DNA from: Fulvivirga maritima | GTDB lineage: Bacteria; Bacteroidota; Bacteroidia; Cytophagales; Cyclobacteriaceae | DNA length: 64,000 nt | Assembly (NCBI RefSeq): GCF_021389955.1 | Contig: NZ_CP089980.1 | Location: forward strand, 5,389,001 to 5,453,000 | Direction of reading: 5' to 3' | Shown: positions 19,256-28,344 of the stretch, one piece after another | Position numbering within the stretch: the first letter of the stretch is position 1 | Layout: each line of letters opens with the position of its first letter | Position numbers and translations under genes: made by a program | Notes under the pieces: model-generated | Seen by the model: the letters and a program-made list of their open reading frames with translations, nothing else | Database searches by the model: none | What the model was told of the DNA's origin: nothing

Positions 19256-21619
19256 TTACTCTTGTCTTAATGAGTTAATAGGATTAGCTACGGCTGCTTT
19301 TATGGTATTATAACTTACTGTAACTAAGGCTATGAATACCGCCACAACACCAGCTATTATAAATGGTATGGCGTTGAGATCAATCCTATAGGCAAACTCT
19401 TCCAGCCAGCGATTGATAAAATAATAGGCCGAAGGAATAGCTATGATAAACGATATGAATACCAGCTTAAGGAAGTCTTTTGAAAACATACTGGTAAGGC
19501 TTAAAACTGAAGCTCCAAATACTTTTCTCACGCCTGTTTCTTTCGTGCGTTGCTCGGTCATGTAAGCCGTAAGCCCAAACAAGCCTAGGCATGAGATAAA
19601 TATGGCTACAATGGCAAAAATATTAGCGAGTTTTCCTGCTGTAGTTACCTGATCATAATTTTGTGAAAGATCTGAATCTAAAAAGGAATAGGTAAAAGGA
19701 TATGACTGATCATATTTTTCAAAAATGCCTTTTATCTCACTTAAGGTTTCTGAAGTATGCTCTCCAGTAAGCCTAATGTACGCTCTGTAGGTAGCATCTC
19801 TTTTCAATCTTAAAATTACTGGCTCTATTTTTTGAAATAAACTCTGATGATGAAAGTCCTTTACCACACCTACAATAGGCGCTTTAGCTTCCCAAACAGT
19901 TATTTCTTCACCAATAGGATCTGTGAGGCCCATCGCTCTAATAGCGGCCTCATTAACTATATACTGGATCTTATCATCATTAGGAGCGGCTGTAAAGTTA
20001 CTGCCAACCACTAAGTCTAGATTAAAGGTTTTTAAAAAGTCTTCATCTGTCTGCACTACATGAAACTGAGCTTCTTCATCTTGCCTTCCGGGCCAGCTTA
20101 CGCCCCATGAAGTAGAGGTGATATTCAATGGGTTTTGATCTGCTGCTGCCACTGAGGCCACCCCTGGCAGTGCACGAACTTCGTTCAGGTAACTTTCTCT
20201 GTGAAAGGTGGCTTTATACAGCGGCTGTTGCACCAGGTTATCTCTGGCTATACCCAGATCCTTGTTCATTACAAACTGAATCTGCTCATAAATAATTATA
20301 GTGCCACTGATTAAGGCTATAGATAAGGCAAACTGCAGCACTACCAACATACGCCTAATCCCTCCAAATGATTTTGATTTATGATTGGCTCCCTTTAAGA
20401 TAGTGACGGGTTGAAAACCAGAAATATAAAATGCAGGGTAACTACCCGCCAATATGCCTACCACCAGGCTAAGGCCTAATATCACCAAAAGAAAAAGTGG
20501 ATCAGTATAAGGAATGGTCAGCTGCTTATCTACCAGCTGGTTAAATAATGGTAAACATACATCTGCCAGAGTCACGGCCAATACTGCGCTAATCAGTGTT
20601 ATAATAACAGATTCACTCAGAAATTGAAATATGAGCATACCCCTTTTAGCTCCAGAAGTCTTTCTAATGCCTACCTCCTTGGCTCTTAATCCAGATTTAG
20701 CAGTAGATAGATTCATAAAATTCATCACTGCTATTAAAACTATAGCCAATGCCACAATAGTAAACATGCGTACATATTCTATTTTGCCAGTGGCATTTTC
20801 TACACCGGCACTCATATCAGATTTTAGATGATAATCATTAAAAGAGTATAAATGCAACCGGGTATAATCTTCACCATCTTCTTCTTTAGTATACTCCTTC
20901 ATGAAATCACGTATTTGCTGATCTACCTTATATCTATCAGCACCCTCCCTGAGCATTACTAATAAGGTTTCATTATAATTATACCAATCACTGTCCGAAA
21001 AGCTACTTTGTGGCTCAAAAGGCAAGAGAAAATCGAATTCAAGCGAGCTCTGTTTTGGCAAGTCCTCCAATACACCCGTAACCTTGTATTGAATGATGCT
21101 ATCTCCTTCGGCCATTTCCACTATTTTGTTAATCGCTGATATATCACCAAAAAGAGATTCTGCGTACTTCTTCGATAACACTACACTATAGGGATCATCC
21201 AAAGCAGTATTAACATCTCCTTCTACCAAAGGGAAAGAAAACATATGTAAAAAAGTTGAATCTACATATATGCCTGAGGGCTTCACCTTCTTTTCTCCAT
21301 GAGTAAACAGTCTCCCCACTTCACTTGATATACGGCTGGTTTTTTCCACATCACTCACCTTTTCTGCCAAAAGTGGCCCTACCGCAAATGGTGTGGCATT
21401 CCAGTAAGAAATTTCTCCACCAATCTTAATTTCAGAAACCGTTAAGTATAATCTATCATGATTCTCATGAAACTGATCATAGGCCAACTCATCTCTGACC
21501 CATAATGAGATAAGAATAGCACAAGTAAGACCGAAAGCCAATCCGATAATATTGATCAAAGAAAATGTTCTCTGTTTCAAAATACTTCTAAAAGCTACTT
21601 TTATGTAATTTTTGAGCAT
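19256..21619 (-). CDS. FtsX/MacB-like ABC transporter permease (1st gene of the array)
   Basis: 787 residues. It is the promoter-proximal gene, 28 bp from the sigma-54-like element at 21648-21663. The N-terminal helix spans about 18-40 (FSLINIIGLAFGLTCAILI). FtsX motifs are KEVGIRKTSGA (about 312) and KETGVRKVFGA (about 685), and the tail is NPINSLRQE. With the divergent sigma-54 response regulator next door, this is a regulated envelope transport operon. In this family the energy comes from a separate MacB-like ATPase, and none is encoded in the window. Confidence 0.92.
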   Translation of the reverse strand: MLKNYIKVAFRSILKQRTFSLINIIGLAFGLTCAILISLWVRDELAYDQFHENHDRLYLTVSEIKIGGEISYWNATPFAVGPLLAEKVSDVEKTSRISSEVGRLFTHGEKKVKPSGIYVDSTFLHMFSFPLVEGDVNTALDDPYSVVLSKKYAESLFGDISAINKIVEMAEGDSIIQYKVTGVLEDLPKQSSLEFDFLLPFEPQSSFSDSDWYNYNETLLVMLREGADRYKVDQQIRDFMKEYTKEEDGEDYTRLHLYSFNDYHLKSDMSAGVENATGKIEYVRMFTIVALAIVLIAVMNFMNLSTAKSGLRAKEVGIRKTSGAKRGMLIFQFLSESVIITLISAVLAVTLADVCLPLFNQLVDKQLTIPYTDPLFLLVILGLSLVVGILAGSYPAFYISGFQPVTILKGANHKSKSFGGIRRMLVVLQFALSIALISGTIIIYEQIQFVMNKDLGIARDNLVQQPLYKATFHRESYLNEVRALPGVASVAAADQNPLNITSTSWGVSWPGRQDEEAQFHVVQTDEDFLKTFNLDLVVGSNFTAAPNDDKIQYIVNEAAIRAMGLTDPIGEEITVWEAKAPIVGVVKDFHHQSLFQKIEPVILRLKRDATYRAYIRLTGEHTSETLSEIKGIFEKYDQSYPFTYSFLDSDLSQNYDQVTTAGKLANIFAIVAIFISCLGLFGLTAYMTEQRTKETGVRKVFGASVLSLTSMFSKDFLKLVFISFIIAIPSAYYFINRWLEEFAYRIDLNAIPFIIAGVVAVFIALVTVSYNTIKAAVANPINSLRQE

Positions 21620-21647
21620 ATCTATTTAACCTTTTTCTTTTATTAGA

Positions 21648-21663
21648 AGCCACGCACATGCCA
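21648..21663 (-). promoter_or_regulatory. Sigma-54-type (-24/-12) promoter of the permease operon
   Basis: On the minus strand the sequence TGGCATGTGCGTGGCT matches the consensus TGGCACGN4TTGCW at 9 of 11 fixed positions, including GG at -24 and GC at -12 with correct spacing. The predicted transcript start falls about 15 bp before the first permease start codon. A divergent sigma-54 activator gene and two upstream palindromes support the call. Confidence 0.75.
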
Positions 21664-21726
21664 CAAACACAAAATACTGAATATCAATATTTTAAGTAAA
21701 TAAAAATTTTAAAATTCACCTTAATC

Positions 21727-21765
21727 GTATCATAATGATACAGTTTATTTGTGTCAACATGATAC
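21727..21765. promoter_or_regulatory. Paired palindromic operators (candidate activator sites)
   Basis: GTATCATAATGATAC (21727-21741) is a perfect palindrome with 7-bp arms. GTGTCAACATGATAC (21751-21765) is a diverged second copy matching 11 of 15 positions. The centres are 24 bp apart, close to two helix turns. They lie about 65-115 bp upstream of the -24/-12 element, as expected for enhancer sites of an NtrC-like activator, and directly in front of the regulator gene. Confidence 0.7.
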
Positions 21766-21805
21766 AGTTTTTAGATTTAGGAAAATAAAGCTGTCGATTA
21801 ATTTA

Positions 21806-23173
21806 ATGAAAAAGAAAGCCACTATTCTAATTCTTGATGATGATGATGATGTTCTCATCACCGCTAAAATGATTTTAAGAGCTCATTACCAAAAAATCAT
21901 CACTGAAAATAGCCCTAAAAGTCTGGAAAGCCTACTAAAAAAGGAGCCTATAGATATCATCATCCTTGATATGAACTTTAAGGTAGGAGCTACGAGCGGT
22001 AATGAAGGGTTATTTTGGCTTCGGAAAATCAAGGAATTGACCCCGGCTACTTTAGTAATTATGAATACGGCTTATGGAGATATACAGCTGGCAGTTGAAT
22101 GTATGAAAGAAGGTGCGACAGATTTTTTAGTGAAGCCTTGGGAAAAGGAGAAGCTCCTGGCTACGGTAAATACTGTTTACCAACTGGCATTATCTGAGAA
22201 AAAAATAGAACGCCTAACTGAAACCAAAACTGTACTCCATCAAGACTTGAGTGATCAGATGGGGGAAATGATTGGCAGCTCCGAGGCTATGAAAAAAGTG
22301 TATGATGCCATTAAAAAAGTGGCAGCGACAGACGCCAACGTGCTTATTTTGGGAGAAAATGGCACTGGAAAAGAACTAGTGGCAAGAGCTATTCATCAGT
22401 TATCTAAAAGAAAATCAGAGGCCTTTTTAAAAGTTGATTTAGGCGCAATATCAGATAACCTGTTTGAATCTGAGCTCTTCGGCCATACTAAAGGCGCATT
22501 TACAGATGCTAAAACAGATAAGCCGGGCCGTTTTGAAATTGCTGATCAAGGTAGCCTGTTTTTAGATGAAATAGGTAACATATCATTAGCACATCAGGCC
22601 AAGCTGCTTTCCGTATTGCAAAACAGGCAAATTACGCGTGTTGGTGCTAACAAGTCTACGGCCATTGATATCCGGTTAATATCTGCCACCAATAAAAACA
22701 TTAACGAAATGGTAGATCAGGAGCAATTTAGAGAGGACCTGGTTTATAGAATTAATACCATTGAAATCTCCTTGCCCCCACTACGCGAACGAAAAGGAGA
22801 TATTCCTCTACTGATTAACCATTTCATAAAAAAGTATGGCTCAAAATATGACAAAAAGTCCTTATCGGTTAATGATGAGGTAATGAGCAAACTGAGTCAA
22901 TACCCATGGCCCGGAAATGTAAGAGAATTACAGCATGCTGTGGAAAGAGCGGTCATTATGTCGGCAGCCGGTACACTTACAGAAGATGACTTTCTAACGA
23001 AGAAAACTGTAAACTTCAATGTAAGCGAAGCATCTCTAAACGTAGGAGACGTAGAAAAGCAAACCATTATGCAAGCTTTAGAAAAAAGCGGTGGTAACTT
23101 AACAAAAGCGGCCAAAACGTTAGGTCTTGGCCGCAGTACTTTATATCGAAAAATGAATAAGTATGGATTATAA
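21806..23173 (+). CDS. Sigma-54-dependent response regulator (REC-AAA+-Fis)
   Basis: 455 residues from the ATG at 21806. I prefer this start over an in-frame ATG 57 bp upstream because MKKKATILILDDDDDV begins the receiver domain directly, and the longer form would run into the operator at 21751-21765. REC domain: acidic pocket at 11-13 and phospho-acceptor D55. AAA+ domain (about 150-380): Walker A GENGTGKE, sigma-54-contact loop GAFTDA (a common Bacteroidota variant of GAFTGA), and WPGNVREL. The C-terminal Fis-type helix-turn-helix includes LTKAAKTLGLGRSTLYRKM. It is divergent from the permease operon and most likely activates it. The cognate kinase is probably the gene at 25991. Confidence 0.93.
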   Translation: MKKKATILILDDDDDVLITAKMILRAHYQKIITENSPKSLESLLKKEPIDIIILDMNFKVGATSGNEGLFWLRKIKELTPATLVIMNTAYGDIQLAVECMKEGATDFLVKPWEKEKLLATVNTVYQLALSEKKIERLTETKTVLHQDLSDQMGEMIGSSEAMKKVYDAIKKVAATDANVLILGENGTGKELVARAIHQLSKRKSEAFLKVDLGAISDNLFESELFGHTKGAFTDAKTDKPGRFEIADQGSLFLDEIGNISLAHQAKLLSVLQNRQITRVGANKSTAIDIRLISATNKNINEMVDQEQFREDLVYRINTIEISLPPLRERKGDIPLLINHFIKKYGSKYDKKSLSVNDEVMSKLSQYPWPGNVRELQHAVERAVIMSAAGTLTEDDFLTKKTVNFNVSEASLNVGDVEKQTIMQALEKSGGNLTKAAKTLGLGRSTLYRKMNKYGL

Positions 23174-23184
23174 TTTCTTACTTA

Positions 23185-23373
23185 TCACTTATACACATAT
23201 TCGTAACTTAGAGGATTCTGATCATAATCGCTATGCAGTACATTTCCTCCCGGAGTACCCGACGGACTAGTCGAGTTTTCTTCTGTTGGTCTTAAAGATT
23301 TCACAAAAACATTTCTCTTCACAAAATTGCTCAACTCCGTAGCATGTTGCTTGTATATATCATTTATTTCCAT
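23185..23373 (-). CDS. Small hypothetical protein (62 aa) after the peroxidase
   Basis: I do not recognise it. The 62-residue frame starts MEINDIYKQHATELSNF. The first half is a charged helical segment; the second half is polar and rich in Ser, Pro and Gly (SPSGTPGG), ending YEYVYK. It lies 150 bp downstream of the heme peroxidase on the same strand and converges on the sigma-54 regulator. An A-rich leader precedes the start codon, typical for this genome. It could be a small partner of the peroxidase or a chance frame. Confidence 0.4.
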   Translation of the reverse strand: MEINDIYKQHATELSNFVKRNVFVKSLRPTEENSTSPSGTPGGNVLHSDYDQNPLSYEYVYK

Positions 23374-23525
23374 GGTGATTATTTTTTTAATCTTGCCTGG
23401 TTAATATCAAAAACCTGACCAAGAATTAAAAAGAGCTTTAATTTTCGTTAAATCGAGCTTATACATCAATTAAGCACTCATCATATTTCCACAACATGGA
23501 ACATTTTGTTGAATTTAGAAGACAA

Positions 23526-25007
23526 TTAGCTGATATACCGTACAATATCTGCCAAAGTGAATGTTTTTTCGCCATGTTTGTCACTCATCAAACATGGATC
23601 GGGCTGCCAATCTTTCTTTAAAAAGCTGTCACATTGTAACAGCATAGTGCCGAACACCTCCAGCAAAATGGCAGACGCCACAGGTCCCAGTTTTTCACCC
23701 TTCCCTATAATGTCCGCTTCACGCAGAAGATAAAAGAACAAAGGAGTATGATCGCATAGCTTATCTGCTATTTTCTTACTTATATCATTATCTGCAAAAA
23801 CCTTTTCGAGCTTCAAATCCTGATTAGGATCTATCATGGAATATTTCTCTGACAACGCCTTTGCTACTGACTGCCCGGAAGGCAAAAGCATGACATAGCC
23901 GCGCAACAAGTTTCTAAAGGCTAAGGAATGATCATTCTGAGAGGAAAATTTACCTACTATTTCATCTGGCATTCTTATGAGTTCATCAGTAAGCAAATGG
24001 TCTATGGCCTTACAGCGTGCATAGTCCTGACATGGGTCTACATCAAGAATAAAGCGCCAGTCTATGGTTAGCTCCTTGGGTACATGACTAAAGCCAGAAG
24101 TATTAAAACGCTCATCAAACAACTCTATAGCTGTATATTCTGAGTTTATGGGGTATAATGATCTTACCAATGTATGACCAAAGCGATAGGCCGCCACAGA
24201 AAACTCTACCGGCATACAGATACGTCCAAAAGGATCTACAATATCATACTTGGGGTATTCATTATTCTTAATTTCGTTGAGCACGTAATCATAGATCTTT
24301 TCATCACATACTCGTTTAAGAAAATCATTTAAGACCAGGTATTGATAATGGTAAATTACATCTTGCTTGGCCTCTTTAAAATCTCTACCTACCAGCCGCC
24401 TATTATGAAAGCGAATAAAAAGAAGCTGCATCTGAGCCACAAAGATATTTTCATCGTTTCTGGGGTCTCCTATTAGAGCCGTTCCGGTTTTGGTTCTGGC
24501 CAAATCATTTTCATTAAACTCATTGCCCGTAAGCAACCTGCCATGCTGACTGTCATCATACAAATACGGACTGGCCTCAGGGCCAAAGCCATAGATACAA
24601 TCAAGGTCTAATGAAGCTGATCTGAGGTTAGGCAATGCCTCATGATGATGGTGCCCTTTATGAGCAGGACAGCTTACCATCATCAATTTCTCGGCTTTCT
24701 GCTCCCCTCCATGCAAGGCTGTGGTAGTATCAAGAGTAACATCATGATCAATAAACTGAGCAAAAAAAGTATATGCTGCAGGAATATCACTGTTGGCAGA
24801 TTCTAATCTAACATCATGCATTACCCCATTAGCTCCACCTAAAAGTGCTGCAATGCGTGCCGCTTCCTTATCTCCACTAATGCCATAGTCTGCTGCCCAG
24901 GTAGATAATTTAGGAAACATTTTACAGAAGGTTCCTAGTTGCAAGTGGCTGCAGCCTTGAGCCTTAGCCATGCCATGAATATGCTTTTCGCCTAATATTT
25001 GAGCCAT
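23526..25007 (-). CDS. Animal-type heme peroxidase
   Basis: 493 residues belonging to the peroxidase-cyclooxygenase superfamily. The distal histidine motif FAQFIDHDVTL is at about 83-93 (H88). The ALIGDPRNDEN segment and a histidine in LFIRFHNRR follow, and YRFGHTLVRS, near residue 270, fits the proximal histidine helix. Such enzymes oxidise halides or organic substrates with H2O2. There is no signal peptide, so it is probably cytoplasmic. The LuxR-type regulator ends 88 bp upstream on the same strand and may control it. The gene sits between a response regulator and its probable kinase, suggesting the block was inserted there. Confidence 0.88.
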   Translation of the reverse strand: MAQILGEKHIHGMAKAQGCSHLQLGTFCKMFPKLSTWAADYGISGDKEAARIAALLGGANGVMHDVRLESANSDIPAAYTFFAQFIDHDVTLDTTTALHGGEQKAEKLMMVSCPAHKGHHHHEALPNLRSASLDLDCIYGFGPEASPYLYDDSQHGRLLTGNEFNENDLARTKTGTALIGDPRNDENIFVAQMQLLFIRFHNRRLVGRDFKEAKQDVIYHYQYLVLNDFLKRVCDEKIYDYVLNEIKNNEYPKYDIVDPFGRICMPVEFSVAAYRFGHTLVRSLYPINSEYTAIELFDERFNTSGFSHVPKELTIDWRFILDVDPCQDYARCKAIDHLLTDELIRMPDEIVGKFSSQNDHSLAFRNLLRGYVMLLPSGQSVAKALSEKYSMIDPNQDLKLEKVFADNDISKKIADKLCDHTPLFFYLLREADIIGKGEKLGPVASAILLEVFGTMLLQCDSFLKKDWQPDPCLMSDKHGEKTFTLADIVRYIS

Positions 25008-25095
25008 AGTTATAAAATTTAGTTACGACGCTAATAATTGAAAAAGGACATTCACGTTCAGACCTCCGAGTAATGGAAGGTGGTGGTTCAGGGGA

Positions 25096-25788
25096 TTACA
25101 CTAAATCAAATGCTTGTGCATATTTCATTAGCGTAACAAAAGAATTGCTATTGAGCTTTTTATTAATGTTTTTTCGATGTTGCTCTACGGTCTTTCTACT
25201 TATAAACAAATAATCAGCTATAGAAGGATTGTTATGGCCCAAGGCAAGAAGTGTTAATACTTCTCTTTCTCGCTCTGTGAGACTAGCGAAGACTTCATAA
25301 CGCTTTTTTACGAATTGTTCTTCACCCATCATGCGCTGTAGCTTTTTAGATGAGTAAGACACCTTGTCCATAGATTCTGTGGTTACATAAAAGCCATCAT
25401 GCAAGCGCGACCTTTTGGCAGTAAGCAAAGTAGCTTTGTATTCTGCAGTATCAGGATCCAGCATTTTTATAATATTACTATAACTACGGAAGTAATCATT
25501 CTTATCATAAAACTGGCTCAAATCATGCCTAACATGATGGCAGGATGAATGATAATACTTAGTAACAAAAGTACTTTTTAAACTACGAGCTTCAGATAAG
25601 CTCAGATTGAGTTGCTGGCATCCTTCAGGATTAAGATATTGTATAGATAGATCAGTGTTATCCAAATGAAAGACAAAAGGCATCATCTCCCCTACTTCTT
25701 CCAAAGCTATTCTTCCTTCGCAAAGCCATTTATCAATCAATAACAGGTTAACACTGCCGGTATGCAGTATTTCCTGAGTATGATTCAT
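25096..25788 (-). CDS. LuxR-family regulator with N-terminal PAS-like domain
   Basis: 230 residues. The C-terminal 60 residues hold a clear LuxR/GerE helix-turn-helix: LTEREREVLTLLALGHNNPSIADYL is split by the usual loop, then SRKTVEQHRKNINKKL. The N-terminal 150 residues resemble a PAS sensor fold (MPFVFHLDNTDLSIQYLNPEG), so it may bind a small ligand or sense redox state; this is inferred. It is upstream of the peroxidase on the same strand, and its leader is shared with the divergent kinase gene at 25991. Control of the peroxidase is the simplest idea. Confidence 0.85.
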   Translation of the reverse strand: MNHTQEILHTGSVNLLLIDKWLCEGRIALEEVGEMMPFVFHLDNTDLSIQYLNPEGCQQLNLSLSEARSLKSTFVTKYYHSSCHHVRHDLSQFYDKNDYFRSYSNIIKMLDPDTAEYKATLLTAKRSRLHDGFYVTTESMDKVSYSSKKLQRMMGEEQFVKKRYEVFASLTEREREVLTLLALGHNNPSIADYLFISRKTVEQHRKNINKKLNSNSFVTLMKYAQAFDLV

Positions 25789-25990
25789 AAATTTGTAAAA
25801 TTAAAGCCTACAATAAATAATTTTAGTATTATTTTAAAACACTATTAAACAACTTATAATAAAAATACAATATATATGCATAATATTTATTGGAATTTCA
25901 ATATATAACTATTATTCAACACTCACAAATCTTACTTAAGTAATTTTATATAGCTTCTCTTAAGCCCATATTGTAGTATATTTAAGAACT

Positions 25991-27340
25991 ATGCAATTCA
26001 GACTTTCTTTTAGAGCTAAAATTATCACTCGCCTACTGTTGATTATAATTCTCAGCGTATCAGGAATTTATATACTTACGCATACTTATTTCTGGCTGGT
26101 GAGCTTTTGGTTGTTCTTGTTTAGCTTTATCCTCACCTATCGGCTGATCAGGTATCTGGAAAAGGTAAAGGCTGACCTTACTGGCTTTCTCATTAGCGTA
26201 AAGCAAAATGACTTCAGCGGAAATTATAGCAGACTACTGTCTGATAAACATGACCTGGATCTGCACCAGGCTTTTAATATTATAACCGGCGAATTTCAAA
26301 AACTAAGGAAGGAAAAGGAATCTAATTATCATTTTTTGCAAACCATAGTTGAGCATGCCACGGTACCTATGCTGAGCTATAGAGAAGATACTAATGCCAT
26401 TAATGTCATTAATCAGGCGGCTAAAGAGTTGTTTAAAAAACCTTTTATCAATCAAATTGATTCATTAAAACTCATCAATGCAGACCTTACTTCACTCATA
26501 CTACGGATAGAAAGTGGCCAAAAAGAGCTCATTAAGCTATCTATAGATAATGAATACTTAAACCTATCGGTCAGTGCAAAACAAATTAGGCTAGAAGGCG
26601 TGCCTTATAAACTGATTTCATTACAAAATATAAAAGCTGAACTAGACGAGAAAGAAGTAGAATCATGGCAGCGCTTAATACGAGTACTGACGCATGAAAT
26701 AAAAAACTCTGCCATCCCCATTTCTACCCTTACTTCTGTAATTATACAGCTCATCACCAACCATGATGGGCATCTCATAGACCTATCTACTTTAGATGAA
26801 GAAGACCTTAATGATCTGCATTTAGGCATCAAAACTATTGACAAAAGAAGCAAAGGGCTGGTACACTTTATAAATGCCTATGGAGAGCTGGCCAAGGTGC
26901 CACAGCCGGAGTTAAGAACCATTACTTCGCAAGAACTTTTCAATTCTATAATTCCCCTTTTTAAGCAGCAGCTGGAAGAGAACGACATTCATTTTTCCCT
27001 CTCAGGAGAGAGCATGCCTTTACTTATAGACCATGATTTGATAGAGCAAGTACTCATTAATATCATTAAAAATGCGAAGGAGGCATTAGTCAATACCAAG
27101 AATGCTGAAATATACATCCATACTTACCAGCATAAAGGGCAGAAGATTATTCAAATAGATGACAATGGGCCGGGAATACCGAAAGAAGAATTAGACAATA
27201 TATTCATTCCTTTTTTCACCACTAAAAAAGATGGCTCAGGTATAGGTCTAAGCCTATCCCGACAAATTATGCGAGCACACAATGGTAACATACAAGTGAG
27301 CAGCACAGATAAAGGCACGTCATTTTATTTGCAATTTTAG
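25991..27340 (+). CDS. Membrane sensor histidine kinase (NtrY/NtrB-like)
   Basis: 449 residues. Two closely spaced N-terminal helices (about 12-50) anchor it with almost no periplasmic loop. A PAS-like segment follows (about 115-200), then HisKA with H in RVLTHEIKNS (about 236). The ATPase domain carries the N box NIIKNAKEAL, G1 DNGPGIP and G2 GSGIGLSLSRQ. NtrY-type kinases commonly pair with sigma-54 response regulators, so its partner is probably the regulator at 21806-23173, from which it is separated by an oppositely oriented block. With almost no external domain, it likely senses membrane state or an accessory protein. Confidence 0.9.
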   Translation: MQFRLSFRAKIITRLLLIIILSVSGIYILTHTYFWLVSFWLFLFSFILTYRLIRYLEKVKADLTGFLISVKQNDFSGNYSRLLSDKHDLDLHQAFNIITGEFQKLRKEKESNYHFLQTIVEHATVPMLSYREDTNAINVINQAAKELFKKPFINQIDSLKLINADLTSLILRIESGQKELIKLSIDNEYLNLSVSAKQIRLEGVPYKLISLQNIKAELDEKEVESWQRLIRVLTHEIKNSAIPISTLTSVIIQLITNHDGHLIDLSTLDEEDLNDLHLGIKTIDKRSKGLVHFINAYGELAKVPQPELRTITSQELFNSIIPLFKQQLEENDIHFSLSGESMPLLIDHDLIEQVLINIIKNAKEALVNTKNAEIYIHTYQHKGQKIIQIDDNGPGIPKEELDNIFIPFFTTKKDGSGIGLSLSRQIMRAHNGNIQVSSTDKGTSFYLQF

Positions 27341-27410
27341 TTAGTGTAAATACCCTTAGTCATAAGATCGGTTAAATCACAAATAGGTCTTCATTCCTGT
27401 TGGTTTATAT

Positions 27411-27418
27411 TACCTTTG
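27411..27418 (+). promoter_or_regulatory. TAnnTTTG -7 element of the hydrolase gene
   Basis: TACCTTTG matches the Bacteroidota -7 consensus exactly and lies 18 bp before the ATG at 27436. The longer in-frame start at 27400 would lie upstream of the promoter, which supports the shorter protein. I did not find a good -33 TTG at ideal spacing. Confidence 0.5.
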
Positions 27419-27435
27419 AAGAAGAAACTATTAAT

Positions 27436-28119
27436 ATGGCTAAAACGACTACTACAGTATTTATTTCGGATGACATCGGTTCCGTTAGCGCAGAATGGTT
27501 ATATGCAAAAGATGCCGTAGCTCAAATGGTATTGGGTCATGGAGCCGGAGCTGGCATGTACCACCCTTTCATGAAGCTCCTGGCTGTTAAATTACAGGAA
27601 AACGGCATTTCTACCCTTAGATACCAGTTTCCATACATGGAAGCAGGTAAAAAAATGCCTGATCGACCAAAAAAAGCAACTAAGACTATTGAACAGATTA
27701 TAAAAGCTGTACATCAGGATTTCCCTGACACTCCCCTATTTGCTGCGGGTAAATCTTTCGGCGGCAGAATGACCTCGCAATTATTGTCTGAATGGCAGCC
27801 TGACTATATCAAAGGCCTTGTTTTTTATGGCTTTCCCCTTCATGCACCAGGTAAACCCTCTATAGATCGTGCAGAGCATTTAAAAGCTGTGGAGCAGCCC
27901 ATGTTATTTTTACAAGGCACGAGAGACAAGCTGGCCACACCCGAACTGTTAGACCAGGTTACTAGCGGATTGACGCTTTCTACAGTAAAATATTTTGAAG
28001 GAGCTGATCATTCATTTGCCTATTTAAAGAAAAGCAATGTTAATGTAGATGAATCTATAGAAATGCTGGCCACAGCTACCCGAGAATGGATTGATAATAT
28101 CCTTAACGGCGAATCTTAA
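27436..28119 (+). CDS. Alpha/beta hydrolase (dienelactone hydrolase/KANL3-Tex30-like)
   Basis: 227 residues from ATG 27436. Features are the oxyanion-side GHGAGAGMYHPFM near residue 35, the nucleophile elbow GKSFGGRM (Ser near residue 108), an Asp in LFLQGTRDKLA, and a His in GADHSF: a complete Ser-Asp-His triad. Proteins of this small single-domain type are cytoplasmic hydrolases of unknown physiological substrate. There is no signal peptide. Its last 17 bp overlap the stop of a convergent 54-codon gene. Confidence 0.85.
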   Translation: MAKTTTTVFISDDIGSVSAEWLYAKDAVAQMVLGHGAGAGMYHPFMKLLAVKLQENGISTLRYQFPYMEAGKKMPDRPKKATKTIEQIIKAVHQDFPDTPLFAAGKSFGGRMTSQLLSEWQPDYIKGLVFYGFPLHAPGKPSIDRAEHLKAVEQPMLFLQGTRDKLATPELLDQVTSGLTLSTVKYFEGADHSFAYLKKSNVNVDESIEMLATATREWIDNILNGES

Positions 28120-28267
28120 CAAAAAGCCATATTACTATAGCCACAATTAAAAATACCAGCAAAATACCAGTCCAGAAACCGGCTTTAAAAATACCTCCTA
28201 TTACTTCACAACCAGGTAATAACAAGGCGAGAAACAAAAGCACTGTAGACCATTTAAGAGTTTTCAT
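28103..28267 (-). CDS. Small lipoprotein-like membrane protein (54 aa)
   Basis: 54 residues, start ATG at 28265-28267. It begins MKTLKWSTVLLFLALLLPGC, a signal peptide with a lipobox-like LPGC. The motif EVIGGIFKAGFWTGI follows, then a hydrophobic helix, and it ends FVKIRR. Very similar tiny proteins with CEVIGGIFKAG are common in Bacteroidota and are often misnamed. It is predicted to sit in the inner membrane. It lies downstream of ytxH behind a terminator and converges on the hydrolase, overlapping it by 17 bp. Function unknown. Confidence 0.75.
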   Translation of the reverse strand: MKTLKWSTVLLFLALLLPGCEVIGGIFKAGFWTGILLVFLIVAIVIWLFVKIRR

Positions 28268-28294
28268 ATTAGAGTGGGTTTTGCTATATAAATC

Positions 28295-28327
28295 AAAAAA
28301 GGCCTTGTTTGTTCAACATAGGCCTTT
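28295..28327 (-). terminator. Terminator after ytxH-like gene
   Basis: Stem AAAGGCCT/AGGCCTTT with a 14-nt loop; read on the minus strand it is followed by further T residues. It lies just past the stop of the YtxH-like gene. Confidence 0.8.
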
Positions 28328-28344
28328 CATAATTCGTTCTGAGC

